64,000 nucleotides of DNA from Salinimicrobium sp963709775 (GTDB taxonomy: Bacteria > Bacteroidota > Bacteroidia > Flavobacteriales > Flavobacteriaceae). The translations under genes and the position numbers were made by a program. Under the pieces are notes generated by a model. It saw nothing but the letters and a program-made list of their open reading frames with translations, ran no database searches and was not told where the DNA came from. This document shows, piece after piece, positions 34,042 through 43,802 of this stretch; the first letter of the stretch is position 1; each line of letters starts with the position of its first letter. The DNA lies in contig CAVPXS010000014.1 of assembly GCA_963709775.1 (NCBI GenBank), positions 1-64,000 on the forward strand, in the 5' to 3' direction.

Positions 34042-34578
34042 TTAATTTAGAGAGGGAGGATATTTTTCCAGAATTTCTTCTACAATCTCATTTATCCTCT
34101 CTTGTTTTCGATCTACTTTACTGGAAAGGGCAGCGGTACCCATTCCCTGCCACACTAATTCTTTCTTTTCGGCATCTACAAGGTCTATGTAGAGAGTACC
34201 TTCGGTAGTGGAATTGACGGTGTTATGACCTGCACCCCAGTACCATGGATACCAACCCCAGCCATATCCATAGCCATAAGAATTATTATAAATATTTATA
34301 TTTTCTTTTGTCTTCGTGAAAATGCTCACCAGCATATCTGGATTATCAGATTTGGTAAAACCTTTTTCCTGCATTTCTTCATCTATGGCTCTTAAAATCC
34401 TCTTCTTGTCAAGATCAGAAATTTCTGCTTTGTCAATTCCGGGTTTAAAGAAGGCATAAGTTTGGTACTGTGCAAAATTCGCTTCTTTGTCGTAATCTGT
34501 CGCTACACGCACGCTATTACAAGAAGTCATAACCAGCACGATTAGAACAAGTACCGAAGTAATTTTAATAGCTCTCAT
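34042..34578 (-). CDS. DUF4136 lipoprotein
   Basis: 178 residues: a lipoprotein signal (SVLVLIVLVMTSC), then the DUF4136 domain (ATDYDKEANFAQYQTYAFFK; AIDEEMQEKGFTKSDNPDM; GTLYIDLVDAEKKELVWQGM). A Tyr/Trp/Gly-rich insertion (NNSYGYGYGWGWYPWYWGAG) lies in the middle. Probably an envelope lipoprotein; function unknown. The gene ends at a terminator and starts 19 bp after hutU, so the two are likely one transcript. Confidence 0.85.
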   Translation of the reverse strand: MRAIKITSVLVLIVLVMTSCNSVRVATDYDKEANFAQYQTYAFFKPGIDKAEISDLDKKRILRAIDEEMQEKGFTKSDNPDMLVSIFTKTKENINIYNNSYGYGYGWGWYPWYWGAGHNTVNSTTEGTLYIDLVDAEKKELVWQGMGTAALSSKVDRKQERINEIVEEILEKYPPSLN

Positions 34579-34596
34579 ACTAATATGGTTTTAAGG

Positions 34597-36657
34597 TTAA
34601 GTGTCCAGTAGACTGTCATCGACCATGTTTGGAAGTGTAACCTTTAAACGCGGTTCTGTTTCCATAGCCCGTTTAATTGCAAAGATGGCCCCTTCATTAC
34701 GAGCCCAGGATCTACGAGCGATCCCGTTGTTTACATCCCAGAATAACATAGCGTTGAGTCGCCTCTCCGACTCCTCATTACCCTCAAGAACCATACCGAA
34801 CCCGCCGTTGATCACCTCTCCCCAGCCTACGCCGCCGCCATTGTGAATACTCACCCAGGTGGCTCCTCTAAAGCTGTCGCCAATTACATTTTGTATGGCC
34901 ATATCGGCCGTGAAGCGGGAGCCGTCATAGATGTTGGAGGTCTCGCGATAAGGAGAATCTGTGCCCGAAACGTCATGGTGGTCCCTTCCTAAGATTACCA
35001 TTCCAATTTCCCCTTTTTCGATTGCCTTATTAAAAGCTTTTGCAATTTCGATGCGGCCCTGGGCATCGGCATAAAGTATGCGTGCCTGGGAACCCACCAC
35101 CAGTTTGTTGGCTCTTGCTCCTTCGATCCACTTTATATTGTCCTGCATTTGCTGCTGAATTTCATCAGGAGCCTCTTGTTTTAACTTCTGAAGCACCTCT
35201 CGGGCAATGGCATCTGTCTTTTCCAGGTCTTCTTCTTTTCCCGAAGCACACACCCAGCGGAATGGTCCAAATCCCAGATCAAAGCACATAGGCCCCATGA
35301 TATCCTGTACGTAACTTGGATAAGCAAAATCCTTTTCTTCTCCGGCTGAAGTTCCACTTACAAAATTGCCTTTCCCGTCTTTATAGATCTTTGCGCCTGC
35401 TCTTGAAGCTTCAAGTAAAAAGGCGTTTCCGTAATCAAAGAAGTAAGTTCCTTTTTTGGTGTGGCAATTGATCGCTTCCGTCTGTCTGCGGAGGCTTTCC
35501 CGCACTTTCTCTTTAAAGCGTTCGGGATCTTTGCTCATCATCTCATTAGCTTCTTCCAGGCTTAATCCTACAGGATAATAACCACCTGCCCAGGGATTAT
35601 GTAGAGAAGTCTGATCGCTGCCCAGGTCAATATGTACATTTTCTTCATCAAATTTTTCCCACACCTCTACCACATTGCCCAAATAAGCAAAAGAGATTGT
35701 TTTTCCTGCGGCTTTAGCTTCTGTCACCTTTTGCACGAGTACGTCAAGGTCTTCTACAACTTCATCAACCCAGCCCTGGGAATGACGGGTTTTAACAGCT
35801 TTTGGATTTACCTCGGCGCACACCGTGATGCAGCCGGCAATATTTCCGGCTTTGGGTTGGGCACCGCTCATTCCTCCAAGTCCCGAAGTCACAAATAAAG
35901 AACCCTCTCCCAAATTGCCTTTTTTGATACCTGTACCATCGGGGGAAGTGGAAGTTTGGGCTATCTTTCGTAATGCATTTAGCACAGTGATAGTGGTACC
36001 GTGAACAATTCCCTGCGGACCAATATACATATAGCTTCCTGCCGTCATTTGCCCGTACTGCGTTACTCCCAGCGCATTAAATTTTTCCCAGTCGTCCTGT
36101 TTTGAATAGTTGGGGATCATCATTCCGTTGGTGACCACTACGCGTGGGGCATCCTTATGGGAAGGGAAGAGCCCGAGCGGGTGGCCCGAGTTCATAACAA
36201 GGGTTTGCTCCCCGGTCATTTCGGCTAAATATTTCATCACCAGCCGGTACTGCGCCCAGTTTTGAAACACTGCTCCGTTTCCGCCGTAAGTGATCAATTC
36301 ATGTGGATGCTGAGCCACTTTAGGATCCAGGTTGTTCTGGATCATGAGCATGATCCCTTTTGCCTGTTCACATTTTCCGGGATACTCAGAAATTGGACGC
36401 GCATACATCTCATAATCTGGGCGCAGGCGGTACATGTAGATCCTTCCGTAGGTTTCAAGTTCGTGACGAAATTCCGGAAGCAGCTCCTCGTGATGCTTTT
36501 TATCAAAATACCTAAGGGCGTTGCGCAGTGCCAGTTTCTTTTCTTCGGAAGAGAGAATATCCTTGCGTTTTGGCGCATGATTTACTGCGGAATCAAAATT
36601 TTTTGCAGCCGGTAAAGTGTTGGGAATACCTTCTAAAATGGCATTTTTGAAGTCCAT
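34597..36657 (-). CDS. hutU: Urocanate hydratase
   Basis: 686 residues, longer than the ~555 of the proteobacterial enzyme but usual in Bacteroidota. The NAD+-binding region contains LFVTSGLGGMSGAQPKAGNI. The active-site block is FGPFRWVCASGKEEDL with the catalytic Cys, and GGNGAVFQNWAQYRLVMKYL begins the core. It converts urocanate to imidazolone propionate in histidine degradation. No other hut genes lie in the window, so the pathway is split or the rest is elsewhere. Confidence 0.95.
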   Translation of the reverse strand: MDFKNAILEGIPNTLPAAKNFDSAVNHAPKRKDILSSEEKKLALRNALRYFDKKHHEELLPEFRHELETYGRIYMYRLRPDYEMYARPISEYPGKCEQAKGIMLMIQNNLDPKVAQHPHELITYGGNGAVFQNWAQYRLVMKYLAEMTGEQTLVMNSGHPLGLFPSHKDAPRVVVTNGMMIPNYSKQDDWEKFNALGVTQYGQMTAGSYMYIGPQGIVHGTTITVLNALRKIAQTSTSPDGTGIKKGNLGEGSLFVTSGLGGMSGAQPKAGNIAGCITVCAEVNPKAVKTRHSQGWVDEVVEDLDVLVQKVTEAKAAGKTISFAYLGNVVEVWEKFDEENVHIDLGSDQTSLHNPWAGGYYPVGLSLEEANEMMSKDPERFKEKVRESLRRQTEAINCHTKKGTYFFDYGNAFLLEASRAGAKIYKDGKGNFVSGTSAGEEKDFAYPSYVQDIMGPMCFDLGFGPFRWVCASGKEEDLEKTDAIAREVLQKLKQEAPDEIQQQMQDNIKWIEGARANKLVVGSQARILYADAQGRIEIAKAFNKAIEKGEIGMVILGRDHHDVSGTDSPYRETSNIYDGSRFTADMAIQNVIGDSFRGATWVSIHNGGGVGWGEVINGGFGMVLEGNEESERRLNAMLFWDVNNGIARRSWARNEGAIFAIKRAMETEPRLKVTLPNMVDDSLLDT

Positions 36658-36663
36658 ATAGAA

Positions 36664-36837
36664 TTATTTTTTCTGTTGGTTGGTTTTCTTATTGAAGCCG
36701 TAGGGGCAGTGGCGACAGCCGCTTTCACAGCAGTAACCTCTCTTAAGGTGGTATTGTTCGGTAAAGCAACGGTAGCCTTCGGGAGTCATATAGAAGTCCC
36801 CTTCCTCAAGCGGAATTTTTTTCTTTAAAAAACTCAT
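36664..36837 (-). CDS. DUF5522-like cysteine-rich small protein
   Basis: 57 residues: a basic start (SFLKKKIPLEEGDFYMTPEG) and the cysteine block YRCFTEQYHLKRGYCCESGC with RHCPYGF. The five cysteines suggest a small metal (probably Zn or Fe) site. The pattern is that of DUF5522. It lies 6 bp upstream of hutU on the same strand, so it is co-transcribed with it. Conserved small gene of unknown role. Confidence 0.7.
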   Translation of the reverse strand: MSFLKKKIPLEEGDFYMTPEGYRCFTEQYHLKRGYCCESGCRHCPYGFNKKTNQQKK

Positions 36838-36870
36838 ATTACAAAAATAGCATTTTCTTATCTTGCCCTA

Positions 36871-37197
36871 ATGTTTGTGGTGGTAAATAAATTTATTCTT
36901 GCCAAACAATTTGATGGCGTCGTCCTTTGGCCATTTATTGTAATAAAGCGAAAAGAGCTCAAGCGTAATTCAGTTTTTATGAATCACGAGCGAATACACC
37001 TCAAGCAACAGCTGGAGCTGCTTATCATATTCTTTTTTATCTGGTACTTTTTCGAATATTTTATAAGACTTATCAAATACCGGGATTCTTACAAGGCCTA
37101 TAACAGGATCTGTTTTGAACGGGAAGCCTATGCCAACGAAAAAAACCTGAAATACCTGGAGAAAAGACCTTTTTGGGGTTTTCGACATTATCTCTAA
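36871..37197 (+). CDS. Small membrane protein with an HExxH motif (putative M56/M48-like peptidase)
   Basis: 108 residues. MNHERIHLKQQLELL contains HERIH, a zinc-metallopeptidase HExxH motif, directly before a long hydrophobic helix (LLIIFFFIWYFFEYFIRL). A downstream FEREAYANE offers a Glu as third ligand. The layout resembles the catalytic core of BlaR1-type (M56) membrane proteases reduced to a minimum. It is divergent from the DUF5522/hutU operon, only 33 bp away. Activity is inferred from the motif alone. Confidence 0.6.
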   Translation: MFVVVNKFILAKQFDGVVLWPFIVIKRKELKRNSVFMNHERIHLKQQLELLIIFFFIWYFFEYFIRLIKYRDSYKAYNRICFEREAYANEKNLKYLEKRPFWGFRHYL

Positions 37198-37215
37198 GTC
37201 AGTTGAAATTCTGGA

Positions 37216-38583
37216 CTAGAGATCCCTCAGATCTTCAAGCATAGTAGGAATAAGTTCACTTACCGTAGGATGTATGTGAATTGCATCTCTTATTACTTTG
37301 TAAGAAGCTCCTGCATACATCTGGTCGATGATCGTGTGGATGATCTCGTCTGCTCCGGTTCCCAAAAATGTTGCACCAAGGATCTTTTCGCTTTCTGCAT
37401 CAATAAAAACCTTCATCTTTCCTGAAGTCTCGCCTTTCTCCTTTGCCCTGGCCACATGTTTCATAGGCATTTCTGCCACTTTCGCTTTTATACCCTTTTC
37501 CTTTATTTGAGTTTCATTCATTCCTACCCGAGCCAGTGGAGGGTCAATAAAGGCGGCATAGCAAACAAACCTATCAGAAAGAGTTCTTTTCCTTTCCTCA
37601 AAGAGCTGGGAATTTACAATTTGAAAGTCGTTGTAGGCGGTGTGGGTAAAGGCTCCTTCTCCATTGCAGTCCCCCAGGGCCCAAATGTGGGGCACAGAAG
37701 TTTGAAGTTGATCATTTACCTTAATGAATCCGCGCTTATCCATTTGCACTCCTGTGTGTTCCAGACCCAGATCATCTGTGTTAGGCACTCTTCCCACCGC
37801 CAGCAACAAATGGTTGGTTAGGATCTTTTTTGCTCCTTCTTCACAGTCATAAGTTACTTCAATGCCTCCTTTTTCTGTGGTGGCTTTGATGCAGTTTGAA
37901 TTCAGTAGCACCTCGATCCCACTGTTTTCAATGATCTCTGTTATGGCGTCGGCAATATCTTCGTCTTCTTTCTTCATAAGTTTTGGTCCCCGCTCCAGGA
38001 TGGTGACCTTACTTCCAAAGCGGCTAAACATTTGCCCAAACTCCAGGCCTATATATCCTCCTCCTACGATAACCAGCTCTTTCGGCACCTCTTCCAGTTC
38101 GAGCATACTCCTGTTGGTTAAATAATTCACGTCCTTAAAATCTTTTGGGATGTTCGGTCTGGCGCCAACATTGATAAAGATCTTTTCTGCAGTAAGCTTC
38201 TCGCCGTTTACCTCAATGGTATTATTGTCAACAAAGACCGCTTTACCCCGAATAAGACTTATTTTTTCCTCTTTCTCAAACATCTTTTGCAGTCCGGCGT
38301 GTGAATCGGAGATCAGATCATCCTTCCGGGCCTTGATCTTTTTAAGATCTACTTTTACTTCACCCTCGACACTTATCCCCAGATCCCGGCTATTCTTTGC
38401 CACAAAAGCTCTCCTTGCAGCAGCGACATAAGATTTGGTAGGAGTACATCCTGTATTCACGCAAGTTCCTCCCAGGTCATCTTTTTCAATGATTGCCGTT
38501 TTAAAACCGTTTTTGGCAAGACTGGAAGCCAGGGGAGGCCCTGCCTGGCCTGTGCCTATGATTATTGCATCAAATGTTTTCAT
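37216..38583 (-). CDS. Pyridine nucleotide-disulfide oxidoreductase (mercuric reductase-like)
   Basis: 455 residues: FAD-binding GTGQAGPPLASSLAKNGF, redox-active disulfide GGTCVNTGCTPTK, NAD(P)-binding VGGGYIGLEFGQMFSRFG and a C-terminal dimerisation domain with HIHPTVSEL. The usual HXXXXE is replaced by HPTVSE. There is no N-terminal heavy-metal-binding domain and no terminal Cys pair of true MerA, so mercury reduction is doubtful; a dihydrolipoamide dehydrogenase-type or general thiol-redox enzyme is more likely. Confidence 0.88.
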   Translation of the reverse strand: MKTFDAIIIGTGQAGPPLASSLAKNGFKTAIIEKDDLGGTCVNTGCTPTKSYVAAARRAFVAKNSRDLGISVEGEVKVDLKKIKARKDDLISDSHAGLQKMFEKEEKISLIRGKAVFVDNNTIEVNGEKLTAEKIFINVGARPNIPKDFKDVNYLTNRSMLELEEVPKELVIVGGGYIGLEFGQMFSRFGSKVTILERGPKLMKKEDEDIADAITEIIENSGIEVLLNSNCIKATTEKGGIEVTYDCEEGAKKILTNHLLLAVGRVPNTDDLGLEHTGVQMDKRGFIKVNDQLQTSVPHIWALGDCNGEGAFTHTAYNDFQIVNSQLFEERKRTLSDRFVCYAAFIDPPLARVGMNETQIKEKGIKAKVAEMPMKHVARAKEKGETSGKMKVFIDAESEKILGATFLGTGADEIIHTIIDQMYAGASYKVIRDAIHIHPTVSELIPTMLEDLRDL

Positions 38584-38784
38584 GTGTCTTTATTTCTTTT
38601 GCTGATCTTTGTTTCTTCTGAAGGAAAATCAACTGCAAAAGTTACTTTTAGAAATTATAGATTCTTTTTGAGAAACTGAGCTTTCTTTCTTATAATTAGT
38701 TCTTAATATTTGAACCTGAATTTTAAAAACTGGCATGCTGAAGATCATTCAGCGATAGAGAAGAATATTATTATCCCCTGCGAA

Positions 38785-39723
38785 ATGAACAATACAGCGA
38801 ATGTATTTTATGCACCTCCCAAGATTCCCAATCAGTTTATAGCTGAAGTCAATGGTGTTTCCATTTATTTAAAGAGGGAGGATCTTCTGCATCCCGATGT
38901 TTCGGGCAATAAATTCCGAAAGCTTAAATACAACCTGGCTGAAGCTGCCTCTCAAAAAAGGCAAATCCTGCTCACCTTTGGGGGCGCGTATTCAAATCAT
39001 ATTGCAGCCACCGCTGCTGCAGGGAAACTTTCGGGTTTTAAAACAGTAGGAGTAATAAGGGGAGAAGAACTGGGGAAAGATCTGGAAAAGACACTCCGCG
39101 AGAATTCTACGTTGAGGTTCGCTCATTCCTGCGGAATGCAATTGCATTTCGTTAGCCGAAGTGAATACCGGGAAAAAGCTTCCGAAGAATTTGTAAAAGA
39201 GCTGAAGGAGAAATTTGGCGAGTTCTATCTCGTACCCGAAGGAGGCACCAATGAACTGGCTGTAAAAGGCTGTGAGGAAATATTAACTCCTGAAGATGCT
39301 GAATTTGACGTGATTTGTTGTGCCATTGGAACAGGAGGAACCATCAGCGGACTAATAAATTCCTCTGAAGAGCATCAGCAAATCCTGGGATTTCCCGCTC
39401 TAAAAGGGGATTTTCTGAAGCCGGAAATAAAGCGCTTCAGCAAAAAAAATAACTGGAAGATTATACCAGATTACCATTTTGGAGGTTATGCTAAGGTGGA
39501 TGAAAAGCTCATTGACTTTATCAATAACTTCCGAAGGGAATATGGGATCCAATTAGATCCCGTTTACACCGGAAAACTTCTGTATGGGATCTTTGATCTC
39601 GCGCAGAACGGGCATTTTCTGAAAAATACTCGTATTTTAGCCATTCATACAGGGGGAATTCAGGGAATTCCCGGTATGAATAAGGTGTTAAAAATGAGAA
39701 ATTTACCTCCAATTTTGACCTAA
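38785..39723 (+). CDS. PLP-dependent ACC deaminase/D-cysteine desulfhydrase family protein
   Basis: 312 residues from the ATG at 38785 (an upstream TTG at 38710 is possible but poorly supported). Motifs: YLKREDLLHPDVSGNKFRKL with the PLP Lys, LTFGGAYSNHIAATAAAGKL for cofactor phosphate contacts, and CAIGTGGTISGLI. The family contains both ACC deaminase and D-cysteine desulfhydrase, and the residues that decide between them cannot be judged with certainty. The next gene starts 2 bp after the stop, so they are co-transcribed. Confidence 0.87.
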   Translation: MNNTANVFYAPPKIPNQFIAEVNGVSIYLKREDLLHPDVSGNKFRKLKYNLAEAASQKRQILLTFGGAYSNHIAATAAAGKLSGFKTVGVIRGEELGKDLEKTLRENSTLRFAHSCGMQLHFVSRSEYREKASEEFVKELKEKFGEFYLVPEGGTNELAVKGCEEILTPEDAEFDVICCAIGTGGTISGLINSSEEHQQILGFPALKGDFLKPEIKRFSKKNNWKIIPDYHFGGYAKVDEKLIDFINNFRREYGIQLDPVYTGKLLYGIFDLAQNGHFLKNTRILAIHTGGIQGIPGMNKVLKMRNLPPILT

Positions 39724-39724
39724 T

Positions 39725-40528
39725 ATGAAAGCCGCATTTAAAATTTTTACACTTTTACTCCTCATTTTTACGGTTTCCTGTGGAACAAGTAAAAAAGCTT
39801 CCAAAAAGGGAGAGGTCGCCAGTAAAGAACGTAGGACCAATGGGGAGAGACCGGCTGGCAGACTTCCTGCGCCCACTCCGGGGACTTACCAGGATAAGGT
39901 TACAAGGTATATTGAGCTTTACGCACCCATGGCACAGGAGGAGATGGAACTTTATAAAATTCCTGCCAGTATTACCCTTGCCCAGGGCATTTTGGAATCG
40001 GGCGCCGGGGAGGGGGAATTAACCCGCAGGGCAAATAACCATTTTGGAATAAAATGCCATGGCTGGACCGGGGGGAAGGTATATCACGATGATGACAGGT
40101 CCCAGGAGTGTTTCAGGAAATATAAGGATCCCAAATATTCTTTTAGGGACCATTCGCTTTTCCTTGCCGAAAGAAAACGATATGCTGCACTTTTTGACCT
40201 TGACCCCTACGATTACAAAGGCTGGGCACATGGTCTTAGAGCTGCAGGTTACGCGACAGACAGGCGGTACCCCGATAAGCTTATTAGCATTATAGAAAGA
40301 TATCAACTCCATTTGTATGATGGCGACACTCCTGCGAGACAGGTGGTTGTTTATACAGAAACAGACTCGCCCGGCAGTACTGGGGAAAGAGCATATACCG
40401 TACAGCAAGGGGATACCTTATATTCTATCGCAAAAAGGCACAACCTTAGCGTTGAACAGTTACAAAAAATAAATAATCTTAAAGGCACTAATATTGGCAT
40501 TGGCCAGACTCTTCTAGTGACTCCTTAA
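39725..40528 (+). CDS. Glucosaminidase-LysM lipoprotein (peptidoglycan hydrolase)
   Basis: 267 residues: a lipoprotein signal (FKIFTLLLLIFTVSC), a mannosyl-glycoprotein endo-beta-N-acetylglucosaminidase domain (ASITLAQGILESGAGEGELT with the catalytic Glu; NHFGIKCHGWTGGKVYHDDD; YATDRRYPDKLISIIERYQ) and a C-terminal LysM domain (YTVQQGDTLYSIAKRHNLSV). It cleaves peptidoglycan glycan strands in the periplasm while tethered to a membrane. It is followed after 9 bp by hemL. Confidence 0.93.
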   Translation: MKAAFKIFTLLLLIFTVSCGTSKKASKKGEVASKERRTNGERPAGRLPAPTPGTYQDKVTRYIELYAPMAQEEMELYKIPASITLAQGILESGAGEGELTRRANNHFGIKCHGWTGGKVYHDDDRSQECFRKYKDPKYSFRDHSLFLAERKRYAALFDLDPYDYKGWAHGLRAAGYATDRRYPDKLISIIERYQLHLYDGDTPARQVVVYTETDSPGSTGERAYTVQQGDTLYSIAKRHNLSVEQLQKINNLKGTNIGIGQTLLVTP

Positions 40529-40537
40529 AACAATATT

Positions 40538-41827
40538 ATGATCTACAAAAGAAGCAGCGAGTTGTTCACTGCAGCTAAAAAAGTTATACCCGGTGGGGTA
40601 AATTCCCCTGTTCGGGCATTTTCTGCCGTTGGCGGGGAACCAATTTTCATTAAAGAAGCCAAAGGGGCATACATTTATGATGAGGACGGGAATAAGTATA
40701 TCGATTATATCAACTCCTGGGGACCTCTTATTTTAGGTCATGCCTTTGAACCTGTAGTTAATGCGGTAGTAGAAAAGGCGAGAAAGGGAACCTCTTTTGG
40801 AACCCCGACAGAACTGGAAACCACTATTGCAGAACTTGCTGTTTCCATGGTTCCGAATATCGATAAGATACGTATGGTCAATTCGGGTACCGAGGCTACC
40901 ATGAGCGCCGTACGTCTTGCCCGCGGCTTTAAGGATCGTGATAAGATCATCAAATTTGCCGGCTGCTATCATGGGCATAGTGATTCGTTTTTGATCCAGG
41001 CGGGCAGTGGGGCAGTGACTTTTGGAACGCCTAACAGTCCGGGGGTAACGAAAGGAACTGCTAAGGACACCTTGCTGGCCACTTTCAATGATCTGGAAAA
41101 TGTGAAGCAACTGCTGGAATCAAATAAAGGGGAAGTAGCCTGTATTATTCTGGAACCGGTTGCAGGAAATATGGGATGTATCCCTCCAAAAAAGGGATTT
41201 TTGGAAGGTCTTCGCCAGCTGTGTGATGAACATGATGTACTGCTTATTTTTGATGAGGTAATGACCGGTTTCCGTCTTGCAAAAGGTGGTGCGCAGGAAC
41301 TTTACGGAGTTAACGCAGATATCGTTTGCTTCGGAAAGGTGATTGGTGGCGGACTTCCCGTGGGAGCTTTTGCTGCCCGAAATGAGATCATGGATTATCT
41401 TGCGCCTGTAGGACCTGTTTACCAGGCAGGAACCCTGAGCGGAAATCCTCTGGCAATGGCTGCAGGACTTGCAATGCTGCAGGAACTAAATAACGATAAA
41501 GAGATCTACGATCGTTTAAAAGATAAAACTGCTTACCTGCATAAAGGCATTAAAAATGTGCTTAACCGCAACGAGGTGGCACACACCATTAACAGGAAAG
41601 GTTCGATGATCTCAATCCATTTTGGGGAAGAACCTGTGACAGATTTTGCCTCTGCAGCAAGATCTGCCGGGAATGGAAAATTCAATAAATTCTTCCACGG
41701 TTTACTTGATCACGGAGTCTATATTGCACCAAGTGCTTTTGAAACCTGGTTCATTACAGATGCTTTGACTTATAAAGATCTTGATGCCACTATAGAAGCC
41801 GTGCACCAGGTGTCGAAGGGATTGTAA
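40538..41827 (+). CDS. hemL: Glutamate-1-semialdehyde 2,1-aminomutase
   Basis: 429 residues. Class III aminotransferase with the PLP Lys in VCFGKVIGGGLPVGAFA, GTEATMSAVRLARG and LIFDEVMTGFRL. It makes 5-aminolevulinate from glutamate-1-semialdehyde in the C5 pathway of tetrapyrrole synthesis. Only 9 bp downstream of the glucosaminidase gene, so probably co-transcribed. Confidence 0.96.
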   Translation: MIYKRSSELFTAAKKVIPGGVNSPVRAFSAVGGEPIFIKEAKGAYIYDEDGNKYIDYINSWGPLILGHAFEPVVNAVVEKARKGTSFGTPTELETTIAELAVSMVPNIDKIRMVNSGTEATMSAVRLARGFKDRDKIIKFAGCYHGHSDSFLIQAGSGAVTFGTPNSPGVTKGTAKDTLLATFNDLENVKQLLESNKGEVACIILEPVAGNMGCIPPKKGFLEGLRQLCDEHDVLLIFDEVMTGFRLAKGGAQELYGVNADIVCFGKVIGGGLPVGAFAARNEIMDYLAPVGPVYQAGTLSGNPLAMAAGLAMLQELNNDKEIYDRLKDKTAYLHKGIKNVLNRNEVAHTINRKGSMISIHFGEEPVTDFASAARSAGNGKFNKFFHGLLDHGVYIAPSAFETWFITDALTYKDLDATIEAVHQVSKGL

Positions 41828-41837
41828 TTAAAAAATT

Positions 41838-42032
41838 AACCCTTTCAGGGTTTCAAACCCTGAAAGGGTTCTAATAACTAAAAACCTCACAGATTTTAAA
41901 ATCTGTGAGGTTTTTAGTTTTAATATTAAAAATATGCCGCACCTCCGGCGCTATTTTGAATCACTTAGACATTTCTATAAACATGTCGCTCCTCCGGAGC
42001 TTGATTAATCACAAATTGGCTCCGGAGGAGCG
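41838..42032. repeat. Three intergenic palindromes after hemL
   Basis: AACCCTTTCAGGG/CCCTGAAAGGGTT (41838-41870), an A/T hairpin with CCTCACAGAT/ATCTGTGAGG (41884-41912), and GCTCCTCCGGAGC/GCTCCGGAGGAGC (41988-42032). A further CTCCAGAGGAGCGGC stretch follows near 42070. These are the kinds of short palindromes scattered between genes in Flavobacteriaceae; the first probably terminates hemL. Confidence 0.7.
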
Positions 42033-42181
42033 TAATTTTTATAGCAAGAATGGAAGTAGAGTGACAGGAGCTCCAGAGGAGCGGCATATAATAGTTCATC
42101 CCTTTAGGCCCTGTCAAGGGGAAGACAATAAAAATTTATCAGGTTTTGAAATTCTAAAGTCTAACATCTCACATCTCACAT

Positions 42182-43696
42182 CTACCCATTCATCTCCAGC
42201 AGCTCCTCAACATAACATCGCTGGTTGGATAGGCGGGGTATTTTATGCTGCCCTCCCAGTTTGTCTCTCTTTTTTAGCCAGTCGTAAAATAGCTTTTCCC
42301 TGGCGATATGGACTTTTGGTGAATTGAGGGTCATGTTATTGAAGCGCTTGGCTTCATAATCGCTATTGATGTTTTGCAGATGCTTGTCCAGGCATTCCAC
42401 AAAAAAATCAAAATCGGCGGGAGGAGTCTTAAACTCAATGATCCATTCATGCGCTCCTTTTTCCCTGCCTTGCATGAAAACAGGTGCAGCGGTATAATCC
42501 ACTATTTCGCAATCTGTTTGTTGAGAAGCTTTTTTTAATGCTTCTTCGGCATTCTCAATAATAAGTTCTTCCCCAAATACATTGATGTGATGTTTGGTTC
42601 TGCCCGTGATCTTAATGCGGTATGGATCCAGGGAGGTAAAGCGTACGGTATCTCCAATCTTGTAGCGCCATAGACCTGCATTGGTGGTAATAAGCACAGC
42701 ATAGTTCTTACCTAATTCCACTTCAGAAAGTGGAATTACTTTTTCTTCAGGAGTACCAAAATTCTCCATCGGGATGAATTCATAGAAGACACCATAATCA
42801 AGCATTAGCAGTAACTCCTTGGAGTCATTGGTATCCTGAATGGCGAAAAATCCTTCCGAAGCATTATAGATCTCAAAATATCTAAAGCTGCTGGAAGGCA
42901 GAATTTTTTGATATTGATCCATGTAAGGTGCAAAATTTACTCCGCCGTGAAAATAGACCTCAAGATTAGGCCATATCTCAAAAAGGTTTTGTCGACCCGA
43001 AGCCTCTAAGGCATTATTGAGAAGAACCAGCATCCAGGATGGTACACCCGCAAGGCTGGTAACGTTTTCATCAATGGTTTCATTTACTATCGCCGGCATT
43101 TTCACCTCCCAGTTGCTCATTAGGGAGATTTCGTTGCTGGGGGTGCTACTGTATTCTGCCCAAAAAGGCATATTGTCAATTAGTATCGCAGAAAGATCTC
43201 CGAACTGGGTGCCGTTGCTGCTATACAGTTCCTTGCTGCCGCCCAGCCTGAGGCTTTTACCGCTGAATAACTGCGATCCCGGATTATTATTGAGGTACAT
43301 GCACAGCATATCCTTACCTGCGGCGTAGTGGCATTTTTCCAGGGATTCATCACTAACGGGAATAAATTTGCTCTTGGCATTAGTGGTGCCACTGGACTTT
43401 GCAAACCATTTGATGGGAGTAGGCCAAAAGATATTGTTTTCGCCGCGACGGCTGCGTTCTATTTGCGGCTCAAAATCCTCGTATTGCTGTAAAGGCACCC
43501 GTTGTGCAAAATCCTCGTAAGTCTTTATTGAAGCAAAATCATATTGCAGCCCAACTTCTGTGTTTTTTGCCTTATGTATGAGCTTTTTAAGTAGCTCAAA
43601 TTGCACTTCCTGGGGATATTTGATAAACAACTCCATTTGATGGATCCGCTTCTTGAGGAACCAGGAAGCCACAGAATGTACTAAAGGAATTGGCAT
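42182..43696 (-). CDS. GH3 auxin-responsive promoter family protein
   Basis: 504 residues, an acyl-adenylate/acyltransferase enzyme of the ANL type. Motifs: FAKSSGTTNAKSKFIPVSDE (ATP/AMP-binding loop), YFEIYNASEGFFAIQDTND, and LWRYKIGDTVRFTSLDPYRI with the hinge and ITGRTKHHINVFGEELIIEN. Plant relatives conjugate amino acids to jasmonate or auxin; substrates of the bacterial forms are unknown. Monocistronic and divergent from the DUF2797 gene. Confidence 0.9.
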   Translation of the reverse strand: MPIPLVHSVASWFLKKRIHQMELFIKYPQEVQFELLKKLIHKAKNTEVGLQYDFASIKTYEDFAQRVPLQQYEDFEPQIERSRRGENNIFWPTPIKWFAKSSGTTNAKSKFIPVSDESLEKCHYAAGKDMLCMYLNNNPGSQLFSGKSLRLGGSKELYSSNGTQFGDLSAILIDNMPFWAEYSSTPSNEISLMSNWEVKMPAIVNETIDENVTSLAGVPSWMLVLLNNALEASGRQNLFEIWPNLEVYFHGGVNFAPYMDQYQKILPSSSFRYFEIYNASEGFFAIQDTNDSKELLLMLDYGVFYEFIPMENFGTPEEKVIPLSEVELGKNYAVLITTNAGLWRYKIGDTVRFTSLDPYRIKITGRTKHHINVFGEELIIENAEEALKKASQQTDCEIVDYTAAPVFMQGREKGAHEWIIEFKTPPADFDFFVECLDKHLQNINSDYEAKRFNNMTLNSPKVHIAREKLFYDWLKKRDKLGGQHKIPRLSNQRCYVEELLEMNG

Positions 43697-43802
43697 TTTT
43701 TCTTTTTATCTTTGGGCGCTTCAAATCGGTATGCAACCGGTTAAAATTAAAACTATTCTTACAGCTGACAAAAAATAAGGCTGCGATAAAATCTTCTTTT
43801 CT

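Noticed and set aside
36660..38583. A complete histidine-degradation operon around hutU
   Set aside because: No hutH, hutI or hutG-like gene is adjacent. The neighbours are a small Cys-rich protein, an HExxH protein and a disulfide oxidoreductase.
37216..38583. True mercuric reductase (merA) and a mercury-resistance operon
   Set aside because: No N-terminal HMA domain, no C-terminal cysteine pair, and no merR, merT or merP neighbours.
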